A DNA stretch of 64,000 bases from Burkholderiales bacterium 67-32 (GCA_001898625.1 MKUP01000007.1:42385-106384), one strand, 5' to 3'; shown: positions 44,461 to 52,998, counted from the first letter of the stretch. Made by a program: numbers and translations. Notes: generated by a model not told the origin, from the sequence alone.

Positions 44461-44511
44461 TTGATGAAGATCCAATTTGGTTTTATATTGGTATATGAAT
44501 TCACCAATTGG
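44461..44511 (+). promoter_or_regulatory. Promoter of the FAH-tctC operon with CCAATTGG-type operator boxes
   Basis: TTGATG (44461-44466), a 17-bp spacer and TATATT (44484-44489) form a good sigma-70 promoter. CCAATTTGG (44472-44480) lies in the spacer, and ATTGGT (44487-44492) with ACCAAT (44503-44508) forms an inverted repeat across the start site. CCAATTGG (44504-44511) overlaps the second arm. The same core occurs in the divergent GntR promoter. Confidence 0.6.
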
Positions 44512-44526
44512 ATCTGTTCAAGTACC

Positions 44527-45405
44527 ATGAAATTCGTCCACCTGATCGCCGACGGCAAACCCGCCGTTGCCCTTGTCGATGCCGACATGCAGCACTACTG
44601 GCCGCTGGCCGAGCTCGTTCCCGGATTCTCCGGCGACATGGTCCAACTGGTCCAGGATTTCGACAAGCTCCGTTCCAGCCTGGCCACGCGGGGCGCCGGC
44701 CGGCCCCTGTCGGGCGCGCGGCTGCTGGCGCCCATCGACCGCCCTCGTCGCAACATCTTCTGCGTCGGCAAGAACTATTTCGAGCATGCGGCGGAGTTCA
44801 GCAAGTCGGGCTTCGACTCCAGTGCGAAGGAAGGCGAGCACGCGCCCGAAGCCCCCGTTGTGTTCACCAAGGGGTACAACACGGTGATCGGGCCGGGCGC
44901 GGCGATTCCGTCGCACGAGGGCGTCACGTCCCAGCTCGACTACGAGGCAGAACTGGCCGTGGTCATCGGCAAGCCGGGCCGGAACATCCCGCGCGAGCGT
45001 GCGCTGGAGCACGTATTCGGCTACACCATCGTCAACGATTTCACGGCACGCGACCTGCAGAAACTGCATCGCCAGTGGTTCCTGGGCAAGTCGCTGGACG
45101 GCTTCTGCCCCATGGGACCGGCGCTGGTCACCGCCGACGAACTGGATGCCGCCAACCTGGACATCCGCTGCTGGGTCAACGGCGAACTGCGCCAGGATGC
45201 CAATACCCGGCAACTGATCTTCGACATTCCGACGCTGATCGCGACGATCTCGGCCGGCATCACGCTGGAACCGGGAGACGTGATCGCCACCGGCACGCCG
45301 GCGGGCGTGGGCATAGGCTTCAACCCGCCCCGTTTCGTCAAGCGCGGCGACGTGATCCGCATCGAAGTGCAGGGCATAGGCGTGCTGGAGAACGCCGTCG
45401 ATTGA
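44527..45405 (+). CDS. Fumarylacetoacetate hydrolase-family protein
   Basis: A 292-residue FAH-superfamily enzyme. The N-terminal region MKFVHLIADGKPAVALVDAD leads to the core FCVGKNYFEHAAEF, the metal ligands in DYEAELAVVIGKPGRNI and IVNDFTARDLQ, FCPMGP, and ATGTPAGVGIGFNPPRF. The conserved NDFTARD segment makes it a more typical member than the FAH protein at 13655. The start ATG 44527 has no evident ribosome site and lies very close to the operator. It is probably a hydrolase or decarboxylase of a 2-keto acid. It shares an operon with a TctC protein and is divergent from GntR. Confidence 0.88.
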   Translation: MKFVHLIADGKPAVALVDADMQHYWPLAELVPGFSGDMVQLVQDFDKLRSSLATRGAGRPLSGARLLAPIDRPRRNIFCVGKNYFEHAAEFSKSGFDSSAKEGEHAPEAPVVFTKGYNTVIGPGAAIPSHEGVTSQLDYEAELAVVIGKPGRNIPRERALEHVFGYTIVNDFTARDLQKLHRQWFLGKSLDGFCPMGPALVTADELDAANLDIRCWVNGELRQDANTRQLIFDIPTLIATISAGITLEPGDVIATGTPAGVGIGFNPPRFVKRGDVIRIEVQGIGVLENAVD

Positions 45406-45490
45406 AGGCGCGGGGCGAAGGCCGCGCGCGGCCCGACATCCCCGGACACACGGGGGCGGGCGCCAACCCGAAGGGAAACGAGGAGACGAC

Positions 45491-46462
45491 ATGAAACGCA
45501 CATTGCTGGTCTGGGCGGCCTGCTGCGCCGTCCTTGGCGGCGCGCCCGCCGTTGCGCAGGAATCCTGGCCGACCCGGCCCATCACCATGGTCGTGCCTTT
45601 CCCGCCGGGGGGCGTGGCCGACACCGTTGCCCGTCCGGTGGCCGAGTCCATGAGCCGCTTCCTGGGCCAGACCGTGGTGGTCGAGAACCGCGGCGGCGCC
45701 GGTGGCGGCGTCGGCATGGGGCATGTCGCCAAGTCGGCGGCCGACGGCTACACCATCATGATGGCGCTGTCGTCCATCTCCATCCTGCCCGTGGCCGACA
45801 AGCTGCTGGGCAGGGAACCGATGTACCAGTTGTCCCAGTTCACCCCCATTGCCCGCTTCACCGCCGATCCGACCGTGCTGGTGGTGCGGTCCGACAGTCC
45901 CTGGAAGACGGCGCAGGAATTCATCGCCGCCCAGAAGAAGGGCGACCGCGGCGTGGCCTATGGGTCGTCGGGCAACTACGGCACCATGCACGTGCCCATG
46001 GAAATGCTGCGCAACGAGGCCAACCTGCGCCTGCTGCACGTGCCCTACACCGGCGCCGGACCGGCCATCGTGGCGCTGCTGGCCGATCAGGTCCAGGCGC
46101 TGTCGACGGGGCCCGCCTCGGTACTGCAGCACATCAAGGGCGGCAAGGTCCGGGCCCTAGCGCACTGGGGCACCGGGCGCCTGGAGTCCCTGCCCGACGT
46201 CCCCAGCCTGACGGAACTGGGGCACCCGGTCCAGTTCGCGCAGTGGTCCGGTGTGTTCGCGCCGGCCGGCACGCCGGCGCCGGTGGTCGACCGCCTGCGC
46301 GCCGCCGCCAAGGCCGCGGCCACGGATCCCAGGGTATTGAAGACCATCCAGGGCGCGGGCAGTCCGGTCATGTACCTGGACGCGCCGGAGTTCGCCGCCT
46401 ACTGGCAGGCCGACGCCAAGGTGCTGGCCGAGGCCGTGCGCCGGATAGGCAAGGTCGAGTAG
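45491..46462 (+). CDS. Bug-family (TctC) periplasmic substrate-binding protein
   Basis: Third TctC/Bug protein of the window, 323 residues. The signal peptide MKRTLLVWAACCAVLGGAPA is cleaved near AVAQE. The family start WPTRPITMVVPFPPGGVADT and the loop VVENRGGAGGGVGMGHVAKS are clear, followed by LHVPYTGAGPAIVALLADQV. It lies 85 bp after the FAH gene with AACGAGGAGACGAC before the ATG and is probably cotranscribed. It likely recognises the acid degraded by that enzyme. No TctAB genes are nearby. Confidence 0.9.
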   Translation: MKRTLLVWAACCAVLGGAPAVAQESWPTRPITMVVPFPPGGVADTVARPVAESMSRFLGQTVVVENRGGAGGGVGMGHVAKSAADGYTIMMALSSISILPVADKLLGREPMYQLSQFTPIARFTADPTVLVVRSDSPWKTAQEFIAAQKKGDRGVAYGSSGNYGTMHVPMEMLRNEANLRLLHVPYTGAGPAIVALLADQVQALSTGPASVLQHIKGGKVRALAHWGTGRLESLPDVPSLTELGHPVQFAQWSGVFAPAGTPAPVVDRLRAAAKAAATDPRVLKTIQGAGSPVMYLDAPEFAAYWQADAKVLAEAVRRIGKVE

Positions 46463-46573
46463 CGGAAAACGAGGGTTTACGCGGGGCTCCGAAAGCGCGA
46501 GATCCCGCGCAATCGTCATGGTCCGATGCTAAAGTGAGCGATACACCTTGTTGCGCTTTCCGCTCGCTACAGT

Positions 46574-47686
46574 ATGCAGAAGAGTTCGTTAGTCCCCGTC
46601 GTGGTGGTTGCCCTCGCCGTCGGGGCGGGAGTCGGCTATTTTTCCCCCCGCCTGTTCGGCACCAGCGCCCCGGCGGGCGGTGCTCCGCGGGCCACTGCGC
46701 CCGATCCGGCGGCCAGGGCCGCCGGACCGCAGGCCATTCTGGTCGAGGTCCAGAAGGTCGCGCGCCGGCCGTTCGAGCGCGGCATCACCGCGGTCGGCAG
46801 CTTGCGATCCAACGAATCCGTGACCTTGCGCCCCGAAGTGGCGGGCCGCATCAGCGAGATCCGGTTCACCGAGGGCCAGCGGGTGACCAAGGGCCAGGTG
46901 CTGGTACGCCTGGACGATTCCGTGCCGCGCGCCGAGTTCGAGCAGGCCCGCGCCAACTTCACGCTGGCCAAGAGCAACTACGACCGCTCCATCGAGCTGC
47001 AGCAGAAGGGCTTCATCAGCAAGCAGGCCAAGGACGAGGCCGACAATGCGATGAAGGTGCAGCAGGCGGCCATGGTGCTGGCCCAGGTTCGCTTGGACAA
47101 GAACGACATCCGCGCCCCGTTCGGCGGCGTGATCGGGCTGCGCAACGTGTCGACGGGCGATTATGTCGCGGTGGGCCAGGACCTGGTGGCGCTCGAGGCC
47201 ATCGATCCGCTCAAGGTGGATTTCCGCATCCCGGAAATCTACCTGTCGCAGACCCGAACCGGCCAGACCCTGCAGATATCGCTCGATGCCATGCCCGACA
47301 AATCTTTCGGCGGCACCGTCTATGCCATCAGTCCGCTCATCGATACCGGCGGCCGTTCCATCGTCATGCGCGCCCAGGTCAAGAACCCTGGGGGCCAACT
47401 GCGCCCCGGCATGTTCGCGCGCGTGAAGCTGCTGCTGGACACGCCTTCCCAGGCGCTGGCCGTGCCCGAGGCGGCGCTGGTCCCGGTGGGCGACGACCAG
47501 TTCGTCTACCGTGTGCAGAACGGCCGCGCCGAGCGGGTGCAGGTCGAGGTCGGCCAGCGGCGCGAAGCCATGGTCGAGATCACGTCCGGCCTGGCCGAGG
47601 GCGATGTGATCGTGGTGGCCGGCGCGCAGAAGCTGCGCGACGGCGTGCCGGTGAAGCTCGCCAGCGCCACGGCGTCGGCGCTCTGA
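46574..47686 (+). CDS. RND efflux periplasmic adaptor (membrane fusion protein)
   Basis: A 370-residue HlyD/AcrA-type adaptor that links an RND pump to an outer-membrane channel. An N-terminal membrane anchor or signal (VPVVVVALAVGAGVGYF) is followed by the lipoyl halves (VTLRPEVAGRISEIRFTEGQ and NDIRAPFGGVIGLRNVSTGD), a helical hairpin (about 115-165), and the beta-barrel and membrane-proximal domains (QLRPGMFARVKLLLD, ALAVPEAALVPVG). There is no lipobox. It is 10 bp upstream of the pump gene. No outer-membrane factor gene follows, so the pump must borrow one encoded elsewhere. Confidence 0.92.
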   Translation: MQKSSLVPVVVVALAVGAGVGYFSPRLFGTSAPAGGAPRATAPDPAARAAGPQAILVEVQKVARRPFERGITAVGSLRSNESVTLRPEVAGRISEIRFTEGQRVTKGQVLVRLDDSVPRAEFEQARANFTLAKSNYDRSIELQQKGFISKQAKDEADNAMKVQQAAMVLAQVRLDKNDIRAPFGGVIGLRNVSTGDYVAVGQDLVALEAIDPLKVDFRIPEIYLSQTRTGQTLQISLDAMPDKSFGGTVYAISPLIDTGGRSIVMRAQVKNPGGQLRPGMFARVKLLLDTPSQALAVPEAALVPVGDDQFVYRVQNGRAERVQVEVGQRREAMVEITSGLAEGDVIVVAGAQKLRDGVPVKLASATASAL

Positions 47687-47696
47687 GGCCCGGCAC

Positions 47697-50600
47697 ATGG
47701 TCCTGTCCGAAGTCTGCATCAAGCGGCCCGTCTTCGCGACGGTGCTGTCGCTGCTGGTCCTGCTGGTGGGCCTGATCTCGTATTCCCGCCTGACCGTGCG
47801 CGAATATCCCCAGATCGACGAGCCGGTCGTGTCGGTCAGCACCGTCTACAAGGGCGCGTCGGCCGAGGTGATCGAGTCCCAGATCACCAAGCCGCTGGAG
47901 GATTCCCTGTCGGGCATCGAAGGCGTGGAGGTCATGACCTCCACCAGCCGGTCCGAGCGCAGCAACATCAACGTCCGCTTCCGCCTGTCGATCTCGCCCG
48001 ACTCGGCCGCGGCCGACGTGCGCGACAAGGTCGCGCGCGTGCGCGGCCGCCTGCCCGATGAAATCGACGAACCCATCATCGCCAAGGTCGAGGCCGACTC
48101 CCAGCCGGTCATGTACCTGGCCGTCGAGTCCGGATCGCTGTCGGCGATGGAGACCTCGGACTACATCAACCGCTTCATCAAGCCCCGGCTGTCCGTGCTG
48201 CCGGGCGCGGCCGAGGTGCGGGTGTTCGGCGAACGCCTGCCGGCCATGCGCATCAATGTCGATCGCGGGAAACTGGCCGCCTACCGGCTGACCGTCCAGG
48301 ACGTGGAAGACGCGCTGCGCAAGCAGAACGTCGAGATCCCCTCGGGCCGGATCGAATCCATGGCGCGCGAATTCTCCATCGTCGCCGCCACCAACCTGCG
48401 CACCAGGGAACAGTTCGAGAACGTCATCATCGCTAATGTCGGCGGCTACAGCGTGCGCGTCGGCGACGTCGCCTCGGTGGGCCTGGGGCCGGTGGACGAG
48501 CGCGTCACCTCGCGCTTCAACGGCAAGCCGGCGCTGAACATCGGCGTGGTCAAGCAGTCCACGGCCAACCCGCTCGACCTGTCCAAGGCGGTGCGCGCCG
48601 AGATCGAGGAAATGAACGCCACGCTGCCCAGCGGCATGAAGCTGAACATGGCGTACGACACCTCGGTCTTCATCGAGAAGTCCATCGAATCGGTGTTCCA
48701 CACCATCGGCGAGGCCATCGTGCTGGTGGTGCTGGTGATCTTCCTGTTCCTGCGCAACCTGCGCGCCAGCCTGATCCCCATCGTCACCATCCCCGTGTCG
48801 CTGATCGGCGCCTGCACGCTGATGTACGCGTTCGGCTTCTCGATCAATACGCTCACGCTGCTGGCCATGGTGCTGGCCATCGGCCTAGTGGTGGACGACG
48901 CCATCGTCGTGCTCGAGAATATCTTCCGCCACATCGAGGAAGGCAAGTCGCGCATGCAGGCCGCGCTGCTGGGCTCGCGCGAGATCGGCTTCGCCGTCGT
49001 TGCCATGACGCTGACGCTGGTCACCGTCTACGCGCCGCTGGCCTTCGCCACGGGCCGCACGGGCCGCCTGTTCATCGAGTTCGCGCTGGCCCTGGCGGGC
49101 GCCGTGCTGGTGTCGGGCTTCGTCGCGCTGACGCTCACGCCCATGATGTGCTCGCTCATGCTGCGCCACCAGGAGTCGCACGGCTGGCTGTACAACTTCA
49201 TCGAGAGCGGCTTGAACGCGCTGACGCGCGCCTACCGTCGCGCGCTGTCGTTCGCGCTGGCCCATCGCGGATGGGTGGTGGTGCTGGGCCTGGTCGTGGG
49301 CGCATGCAGCGCGCCCCTGTTCAAGACCATCAAGAGCGAGCTGTCGCCGGTGGAGGACCGCGGGGTCATCTACGGCCGTATCGTGGCGCCACAGGGCGCC
49401 ACGGTGGGCTACACCACCAGCTACCTCGAGCGCATGGAGGAGATCTACAAGGACATCCCCGAGATGGCCGCCTACCAGGCGGTGGCCGGCTTCCCGGTGG
49501 TGACCGAGGGCAACGCCGTGCTGCGGCTCAAGCCCTGGGAGGAGCGAACCCGCAGCCAGCAGGAGATCGCGCGGTCGCTCCAGCCGAAACTCGCCGCGCT
49601 GCCCGGCGTGCAGGCTTTTCCCACCAATCCCCCGTCGCTGGGCCAGTCGCCGCGTTCCTCGCCCATCGAATTCGTCATCATGAGCCAGGTGTCCTATCCC
49701 GAACTGGCCACGATGGCCGACACCTTCCTGGCCGAGCTGGCGAAGTACCCCGGCGTGCAGAACGTGCAGACCGACCTGCGCCTGAACACGCCCGAACTGC
49801 GGGTGCAGGTCAACCGCGACAAGCTGGCCGACATCGGCGTCGATGTGGACCGCGTCGGCCGCACGCTCGAATCCATGCTGGGCGGCCGGCAGGTGACGCG
49901 CTTCAAGGACAATGGCGAGCAGTACGACGTGCTGGTGCAGGTGGTCCCGCGCGACCGCTCCAACCCCGCCGACATCGCCGACATCTACGTGCGGCCCCGC
50001 AGCGGCGAGATGGTGCAGCTCGCCAACCTGCTGTCCGTCCGCGAGGGCGTGTCGCCGCAAACGCTGAACCACTTCAACCGCATGCGCGCCGTCACGATCT
50101 CGGCGGCGCTCGCGCCGGGTTACGCGCTGGGCGAAGCGCTGGACGTGATGAACGGCATCGCCGCGCGCGTGCTGCCCGCCACCGCGCAGACCGACCTGAA
50201 CGGCCAGTCGCGCGAGTTCCGCGATTCGTCGGGCAGCATCTACCTGGTGTTCGCGATGGCGGTGGCCTTCATCTACCTGGTGCTGGCGGCACAGTTCGAG
50301 AGCTGGCGCAATCCGTTCATCATCATGCTGTCGGTGCCGTTGTCGATGACGGGCGCGCTGCTCGCGCTGTGGTTCTCGGGCGGGACCCTGTCCATCTACA
50401 GCCAGATCGGGCTGATCACGCTGGTGGGCCTGATCACCAAGCACGGGATCCTGATCGTGGAGTTCGCCAACCAGCTGCGCGACCAGGGCAAGGAGCTGAT
50501 CGAGGCGGTGTCCGAGGCCAGCGTGCTGCGGCTGCGCCCCATCCTGATGACGACCGGCGCGATGGTGCTGGGCGCCGTCCCGCTGGCGGTGGCCACGGGT

Positions 50601-50804
50601 GCGGGCGCCGAATCCCGCGTGCAGATCGGCTGGGTGATCGTCGGCGGCATGAGCCTGGGAACGGTACTGACCCTGTTCGTCGTGCCCTGCGTGTACGCGC
50701 TGGTGGCCGGGAAGCGCAAGCGTCCGCTGCCGGTGGGCGAACATCCGCTGGAGACAGACTCCCACTCCGCCCCGGTTGCGGCGGCCCCGGAATCGGTAGG
50801 CTAG
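47697..50804 (+). CDS. RND-family (HAE1) multidrug efflux permease
   Basis: A 1,035-residue inner-membrane proton-driven pump, full length for the family. It starts with the conserved MVLSEVCIKRPVFATVLSLL and REYPQIDEP. The proton-relay Asp pair is in IGLVVDDAIVVLEN within TM4, and the matching lysine-type TM10 region is around GLITLVGLITKHGILIVEFA. Two large periplasmic loops (about 35-330 and 560-860) form the porter and docking domains. It lies with its adaptor in a two-gene unit between the GntR/FAH/TctC cluster and dnaQ. Substrates are unknown. Confidence 0.94.
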   Translation: MVLSEVCIKRPVFATVLSLLVLLVGLISYSRLTVREYPQIDEPVVSVSTVYKGASAEVIESQITKPLEDSLSGIEGVEVMTSTSRSERSNINVRFRLSISPDSAAADVRDKVARVRGRLPDEIDEPIIAKVEADSQPVMYLAVESGSLSAMETSDYINRFIKPRLSVLPGAAEVRVFGERLPAMRINVDRGKLAAYRLTVQDVEDALRKQNVEIPSGRIESMAREFSIVAATNLRTREQFENVIIANVGGYSVRVGDVASVGLGPVDERVTSRFNGKPALNIGVVKQSTANPLDLSKAVRAEIEEMNATLPSGMKLNMAYDTSVFIEKSIESVFHTIGEAIVLVVLVIFLFLRNLRASLIPIVTIPVSLIGACTLMYAFGFSINTLTLLAMVLAIGLVVDDAIVVLENIFRHIEEGKSRMQAALLGSREIGFAVVAMTLTLVTVYAPLAFATGRTGRLFIEFALALAGAVLVSGFVALTLTPMMCSLMLRHQESHGWLYNFIESGLNALTRAYRRALSFALAHRGWVVVLGLVVGACSAPLFKTIKSELSPVEDRGVIYGRIVAPQGATVGYTTSYLERMEEIYKDIPEMAAYQAVAGFPVVTEGNAVLRLKPWEERTRSQQEIARSLQPKLAALPGVQAFPTNPPSLGQSPRSSPIEFVIMSQVSYPELATMADTFLAELAKYPGVQNVQTDLRLNTPELRVQVNRDKLADIGVDVDRVGRTLESMLGGRQVTRFKDNGEQYDVLVQVVPRDRSNPADIADIYVRPRSGEMVQLANLLSVREGVSPQTLNHFNRMRAVTISAALAPGYALGEALDVMNGIAARVLPATAQTDLNGQSREFRDSSGSIYLVFAMAVAFIYLVLAAQFESWRNPFIIMLSVPLSMTGALLALWFSGGTLSIYSQIGLITLVGLITKHGILIVEFANQLRDQGKELIEAVSEASVLRLRPILMTTGAMVLGAVPLAVATGAGAESRVQIGWVIVGGMSLGTVLTLFVVPCVYALVAGKRKRPLPVGEHPLETDSHSAPVAAAPESVG

Positions 50805-50876
50805 GCCGTTGCCGACGACACCTCCCAAATATCCTAAACTTAGGGGCCTCCGCAATTTCTTCTTTGGTGCCCCCGC

Positions 50877-51590
50877 ATGCGTTATGTCGTCCTGGATACT
50901 GAAACCACCGGCCTCGATCCGCTCCAAGGACATCGCGTCATCGAAATCGGCTGCGTCGAGATCGTCAACCGCCGGGTCACGCAGCGCCATTTCCACACCT
51001 ACCTGAATCCCGACCGCGACAGCGACCCGGGCGCCCTGGAGGTTCACGGGCTGACCACCGAGTTCCTGTCCGACAAGCCCCGGTTCGAGGACAAGGTCGA
51101 CGAGTTCCTGGACTTCGTCCAGGACGGCCACGTCATCATCCACAACGCCGAATTCGACATCCGCTTCCTGAATGCCGAGCTGGCCCGGCTGCAGCGTGGC
51201 GGTTTCCGCGACAAGTGCGCGGGCGTCGTCGATTCGCTGATGCATGCGCGCGAACTGCATCCGGGCAAGCGCAATTCGCTGGATTCACTGTGCGATCGCT
51301 ACGGCATTTCCAACGCCCACCGGGTGCTGCACGGCGCCTTGCTGGACTCGGAACTGCTGGCCGAAGTCTGGCTGGCCATGACGCGTGGCCAGGACAGCCT
51401 GGTCATCGATCTGGGCGACACGGGCGGGCAGGCCACGACCAATTTCGGCGCGTTCGACTCCTCGGTACTGCAGGTGGTGCCGGTGGACCAGACCGACCTG
51501 GCTGCCCACCAGGACTACCTGGCGGGACTGGACAAGGAATCCAAGGGGCAGACCCTGTGGCGGAAGTGGGCGCCGCTTCCCACTGAATAA
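50877..51590 (+). CDS. dnaQ: DNA polymerase III epsilon subunit (3'-5' proofreading exonuclease)
   Basis: The proofreading subunit of the replicative polymerase, 237 residues. The DEDDh exonuclease motifs are VLDTETTGLDP (Exo I, Asp/Glu), IIHNAEFDIRFLN (Exo II) and HRVLHGALLDSELLAEVWLA (Exo III, His and Asp). The C-terminal tail after about residue 185 ends with KGQTLWRKWAPLP, the usual polymerase-alpha-binding region. It is directly followed by a tRNA gene, as in E. coli. In E. coli rnhA is the divergent neighbour; here the gene upstream is an RND pump. Confidence 0.96.
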   Translation: MRYVVLDTETTGLDPLQGHRVIEIGCVEIVNRRVTQRHFHTYLNPDRDSDPGALEVHGLTTEFLSDKPRFEDKVDEFLDFVQDGHVIIHNAEFDIRFLNAELARLQRGGFRDKCAGVVDSLMHARELHPGKRNSLDSLCDRYGISNAHRVLHGALLDSELLAEVWLAMTRGQDSLVIDLGDTGGQATTNFGAFDSSVLQVVPVDQTDLAAHQDYLAGLDKESKGQTLWRKWAPLPTE

Positions 51591-51598
51591 AAAAGATA

Positions 51599-51607
51599 TG
51601 CTATAGT
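51599..51607 (+). promoter_or_regulatory. Extended -10 promoter for tRNA-Val
   Basis: TGCTATAGT gives an extended -10 (TG-n-TATAGT). It is 46 bp upstream of the tRNA 5' end and overlaps no gene. A clear -35 is not visible because the region at that distance is the end of dnaQ. Confidence 0.5.
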
Positions 51608-51652
51608 CACTGGCTGTCGCGATTGCGGCAGTCAAAACCGAAGGTTCTCTTC

Positions 51653-51727
51653 GGGCGGTTAGCTCAGTGGTAGAGCACTGCCTTCACACGGCAGGGGTCA
51701 CTGGTTCGAAACCAGTACCGCCCACCA
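51653..51727 (+). tRNA. tRNA-Val (anticodon CAC)
   Basis: A complete 75-nt cloverleaf with an encoded CCA. The acceptor stem GGGCGGT pairs with ACCGCCC, the D-arm GCTC/GAGC encloses AGTGGTA, the anticodon stem CTGCC/GGCAG carries the loop TTCACAC (anticodon CAC, reading GTG), and the T-arm ACTGG/CCAGT holds TTCGAAA. The discriminator base is A, as for valine. Confidence 0.97.
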
Positions 51728-51823
51728 ATTCCCCCCCTCTTCTCCCCATACCGTCTTTCCCCTCCAGGGAATGCGCTCGCGTTCGCGCGTCCGTCCGGCG
51801 TCGCTGCGTGATTTCAATTATTG

Positions 51824-51859
51824 CGTGAATAATCACGTAAATTCGATTGATTATTCACG
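51824..51859. promoter_or_regulatory. Large inverted repeat upstream of the TRAP operon (candidate MarR operator)
   Basis: CGTGAATAATCA (51824-51835) and TGATTATTCACG (51848-51859) form perfect 12-bp arms around a 12-bp spacer. Each arm contains the GTGAA/TTCAC half-site that recurs at 51933-51944. The site is about 40 bp upstream of the -35 box of the TRAP operon. The MarR gene at 54878 lies in that operon and is the likely binder. Confidence 0.6.
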
Positions 51860-51898
51860 GGTTCGTAGGTGTTTTCACCAGAAGAATGGCTGATTTCA

Positions 51899-51944
51899 TT
51901 GACTTGGCTGGCCATTCATAAATAATAAGATCGTGAAAATTCAC
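51899..51944 (+). promoter_or_regulatory. TRAP-operon promoter with GTGAA-TTCAC operator at the start site
   Basis: TTGACT (51899-51904), an 18-bp spacer and TAATAA (51923-51928) form a sigma-70 promoter in an AT-rich stretch. GTGAA (51933-51937) and TTCAC (51940-51944) make an inverted repeat right at the predicted start of transcription, a classic repressor position. The leader to the dctP start is about 75 nt. Confidence 0.6.
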
Positions 51945-52011
51945 CGAAATATAAATGAGCCGGTGGTTGCCGGTTTCTGAGTCGCACCTTTTGTTTCGAC
52001 CTGGAGCAATC

Positions 52012-52980
52012 ATGAAAGCGATGCGAGCACTACCCTTGGCCGTCTGTCTGATCGTTGCAACCGCACCCAAGTTTGCCCATGCGGCGGAGGTCGTGCTGAA
52101 GGCGGTAAGCGCCTTTCAAGAGGGCACGTACTTTTCCAGGAACTTCGAGAGTTTCGTGAAGAAGGTCAACGAGGAAGGCAAAGGCATCGTCCGGATCGAG
52201 TACATAGGCGGACCGAAGGCGATTCCGACCATGGAGCAGGGGGCCGCGCTGCGCAACGGGGTGATCGATCTCGCCAATACCACGGCCACGTTCACGGCAA
52301 GCATCGTTCCGGAGGGATTGGCGCTGAACTATGCGACCCTGCCTTTTTCGGAAATCCGCAAAAACGGCAGCCTCGACTATCTCAACTCGATCATGCGGCA
52401 GAAGGGGCTGTACTACTTCGCGCGTACCGGCGATCGCATTCCTTATCACATCTATCTGAACAAGAAGATAGACAAGCCCGATCTCTCCGGCCTGAAAATC
52501 CGGATCACCCCCATTTTCCGGGACTTCTTCGTCAAGCTGGGAGCAGGCGTCGTCCAGATGGCGCCGGGCGAGGTCTACACCGGCCTGGAGCGCGGGGTGG
52601 TGGACGGCTACGGCTGGCCCGCGATAGGAATCTTCGATCTGGGCTGGCAGGAAAGGACGAAGTATCGATTGGAGCCGGGTTTCTACACGCTCGAGTTGGG
52701 CATCCAGTTCAGTGCCCGGCGATGGGACAGCTTGACCCCGGAGCAGCGTGACTTCCTGCAAAAGCAGGTGGCCTGGCTGGAGAAGATGTCCCTGGACGCA
52801 TCGCTGCGCGACGCGGCCGCCGATATCAAGAGGCAGACCGAGGCCGGCATACAGCCCATCAGGCTGTCCGACGCGGATTCGGCGGCTTTCCTGGCCAAGT
52901 CGCAGGAAGCAGGCTGGGCGACGGTCTTGAGCGCCAGTCCCAAGCACGGACCCAAGCTGCGCCAGATGATGGCGCCCTGA
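52012..52980 (+). CDS. TRAP transporter substrate-binding protein (DctP type)
   Basis: A 322-residue periplasmic binding protein of a TRAP transporter. From ATG 52012 (preceded by CTGGAG) it has a signal peptide MKAMRALPLAVCLIVATAPK cleaved near AHAAE. Family segments include GPKAIPTMEQGAALRNGVID, GLYYFARTGDRIPYHIY, DLSGLKIRITPIFRDFF and QMAPGEVYTGLERGVVDGYG, where the conserved Arg of GLKIRI is the carboxylate contact in TRAP binders. It heads the operon with the DctQ and DctM subunits. Ligand: a carboxylate-bearing aromatic or related acid is inferred from the downstream genes. Confidence 0.92.
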   Translation: MKAMRALPLAVCLIVATAPKFAHAAEVVLKAVSAFQEGTYFSRNFESFVKKVNEEGKGIVRIEYIGGPKAIPTMEQGAALRNGVIDLANTTATFTASIVPEGLALNYATLPFSEIRKNGSLDYLNSIMRQKGLYYFARTGDRIPYHIYLNKKIDKPDLSGLKIRITPIFRDFFVKLGAGVVQMAPGEVYTGLERGVVDGYGWPAIGIFDLGWQERTKYRLEPGFYTLELGIQFSARRWDSLTPEQRDFLQKQVAWLEKMSLDASLRDAAADIKRQTEAGIQPIRLSDADSAAFLAKSQEAGWATVLSASPKHGPKLRQMMAP

Positions 52981-52998
52981 AGGCGGCAAGGGGCAACT

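Noticed and set aside
48885-51260. A 791-codon open frame opposite the RND pump and dnaQ
   Set aside because: It is a shadow of two well-supported genes and is rich in His, Gln, Arg and Gly without any motif.
51653-52011. Phage or island attachment site at the tRNA-Val 3' end
   Set aside because: No repeat of the tRNA 3' end and no integrase were seen in the window.
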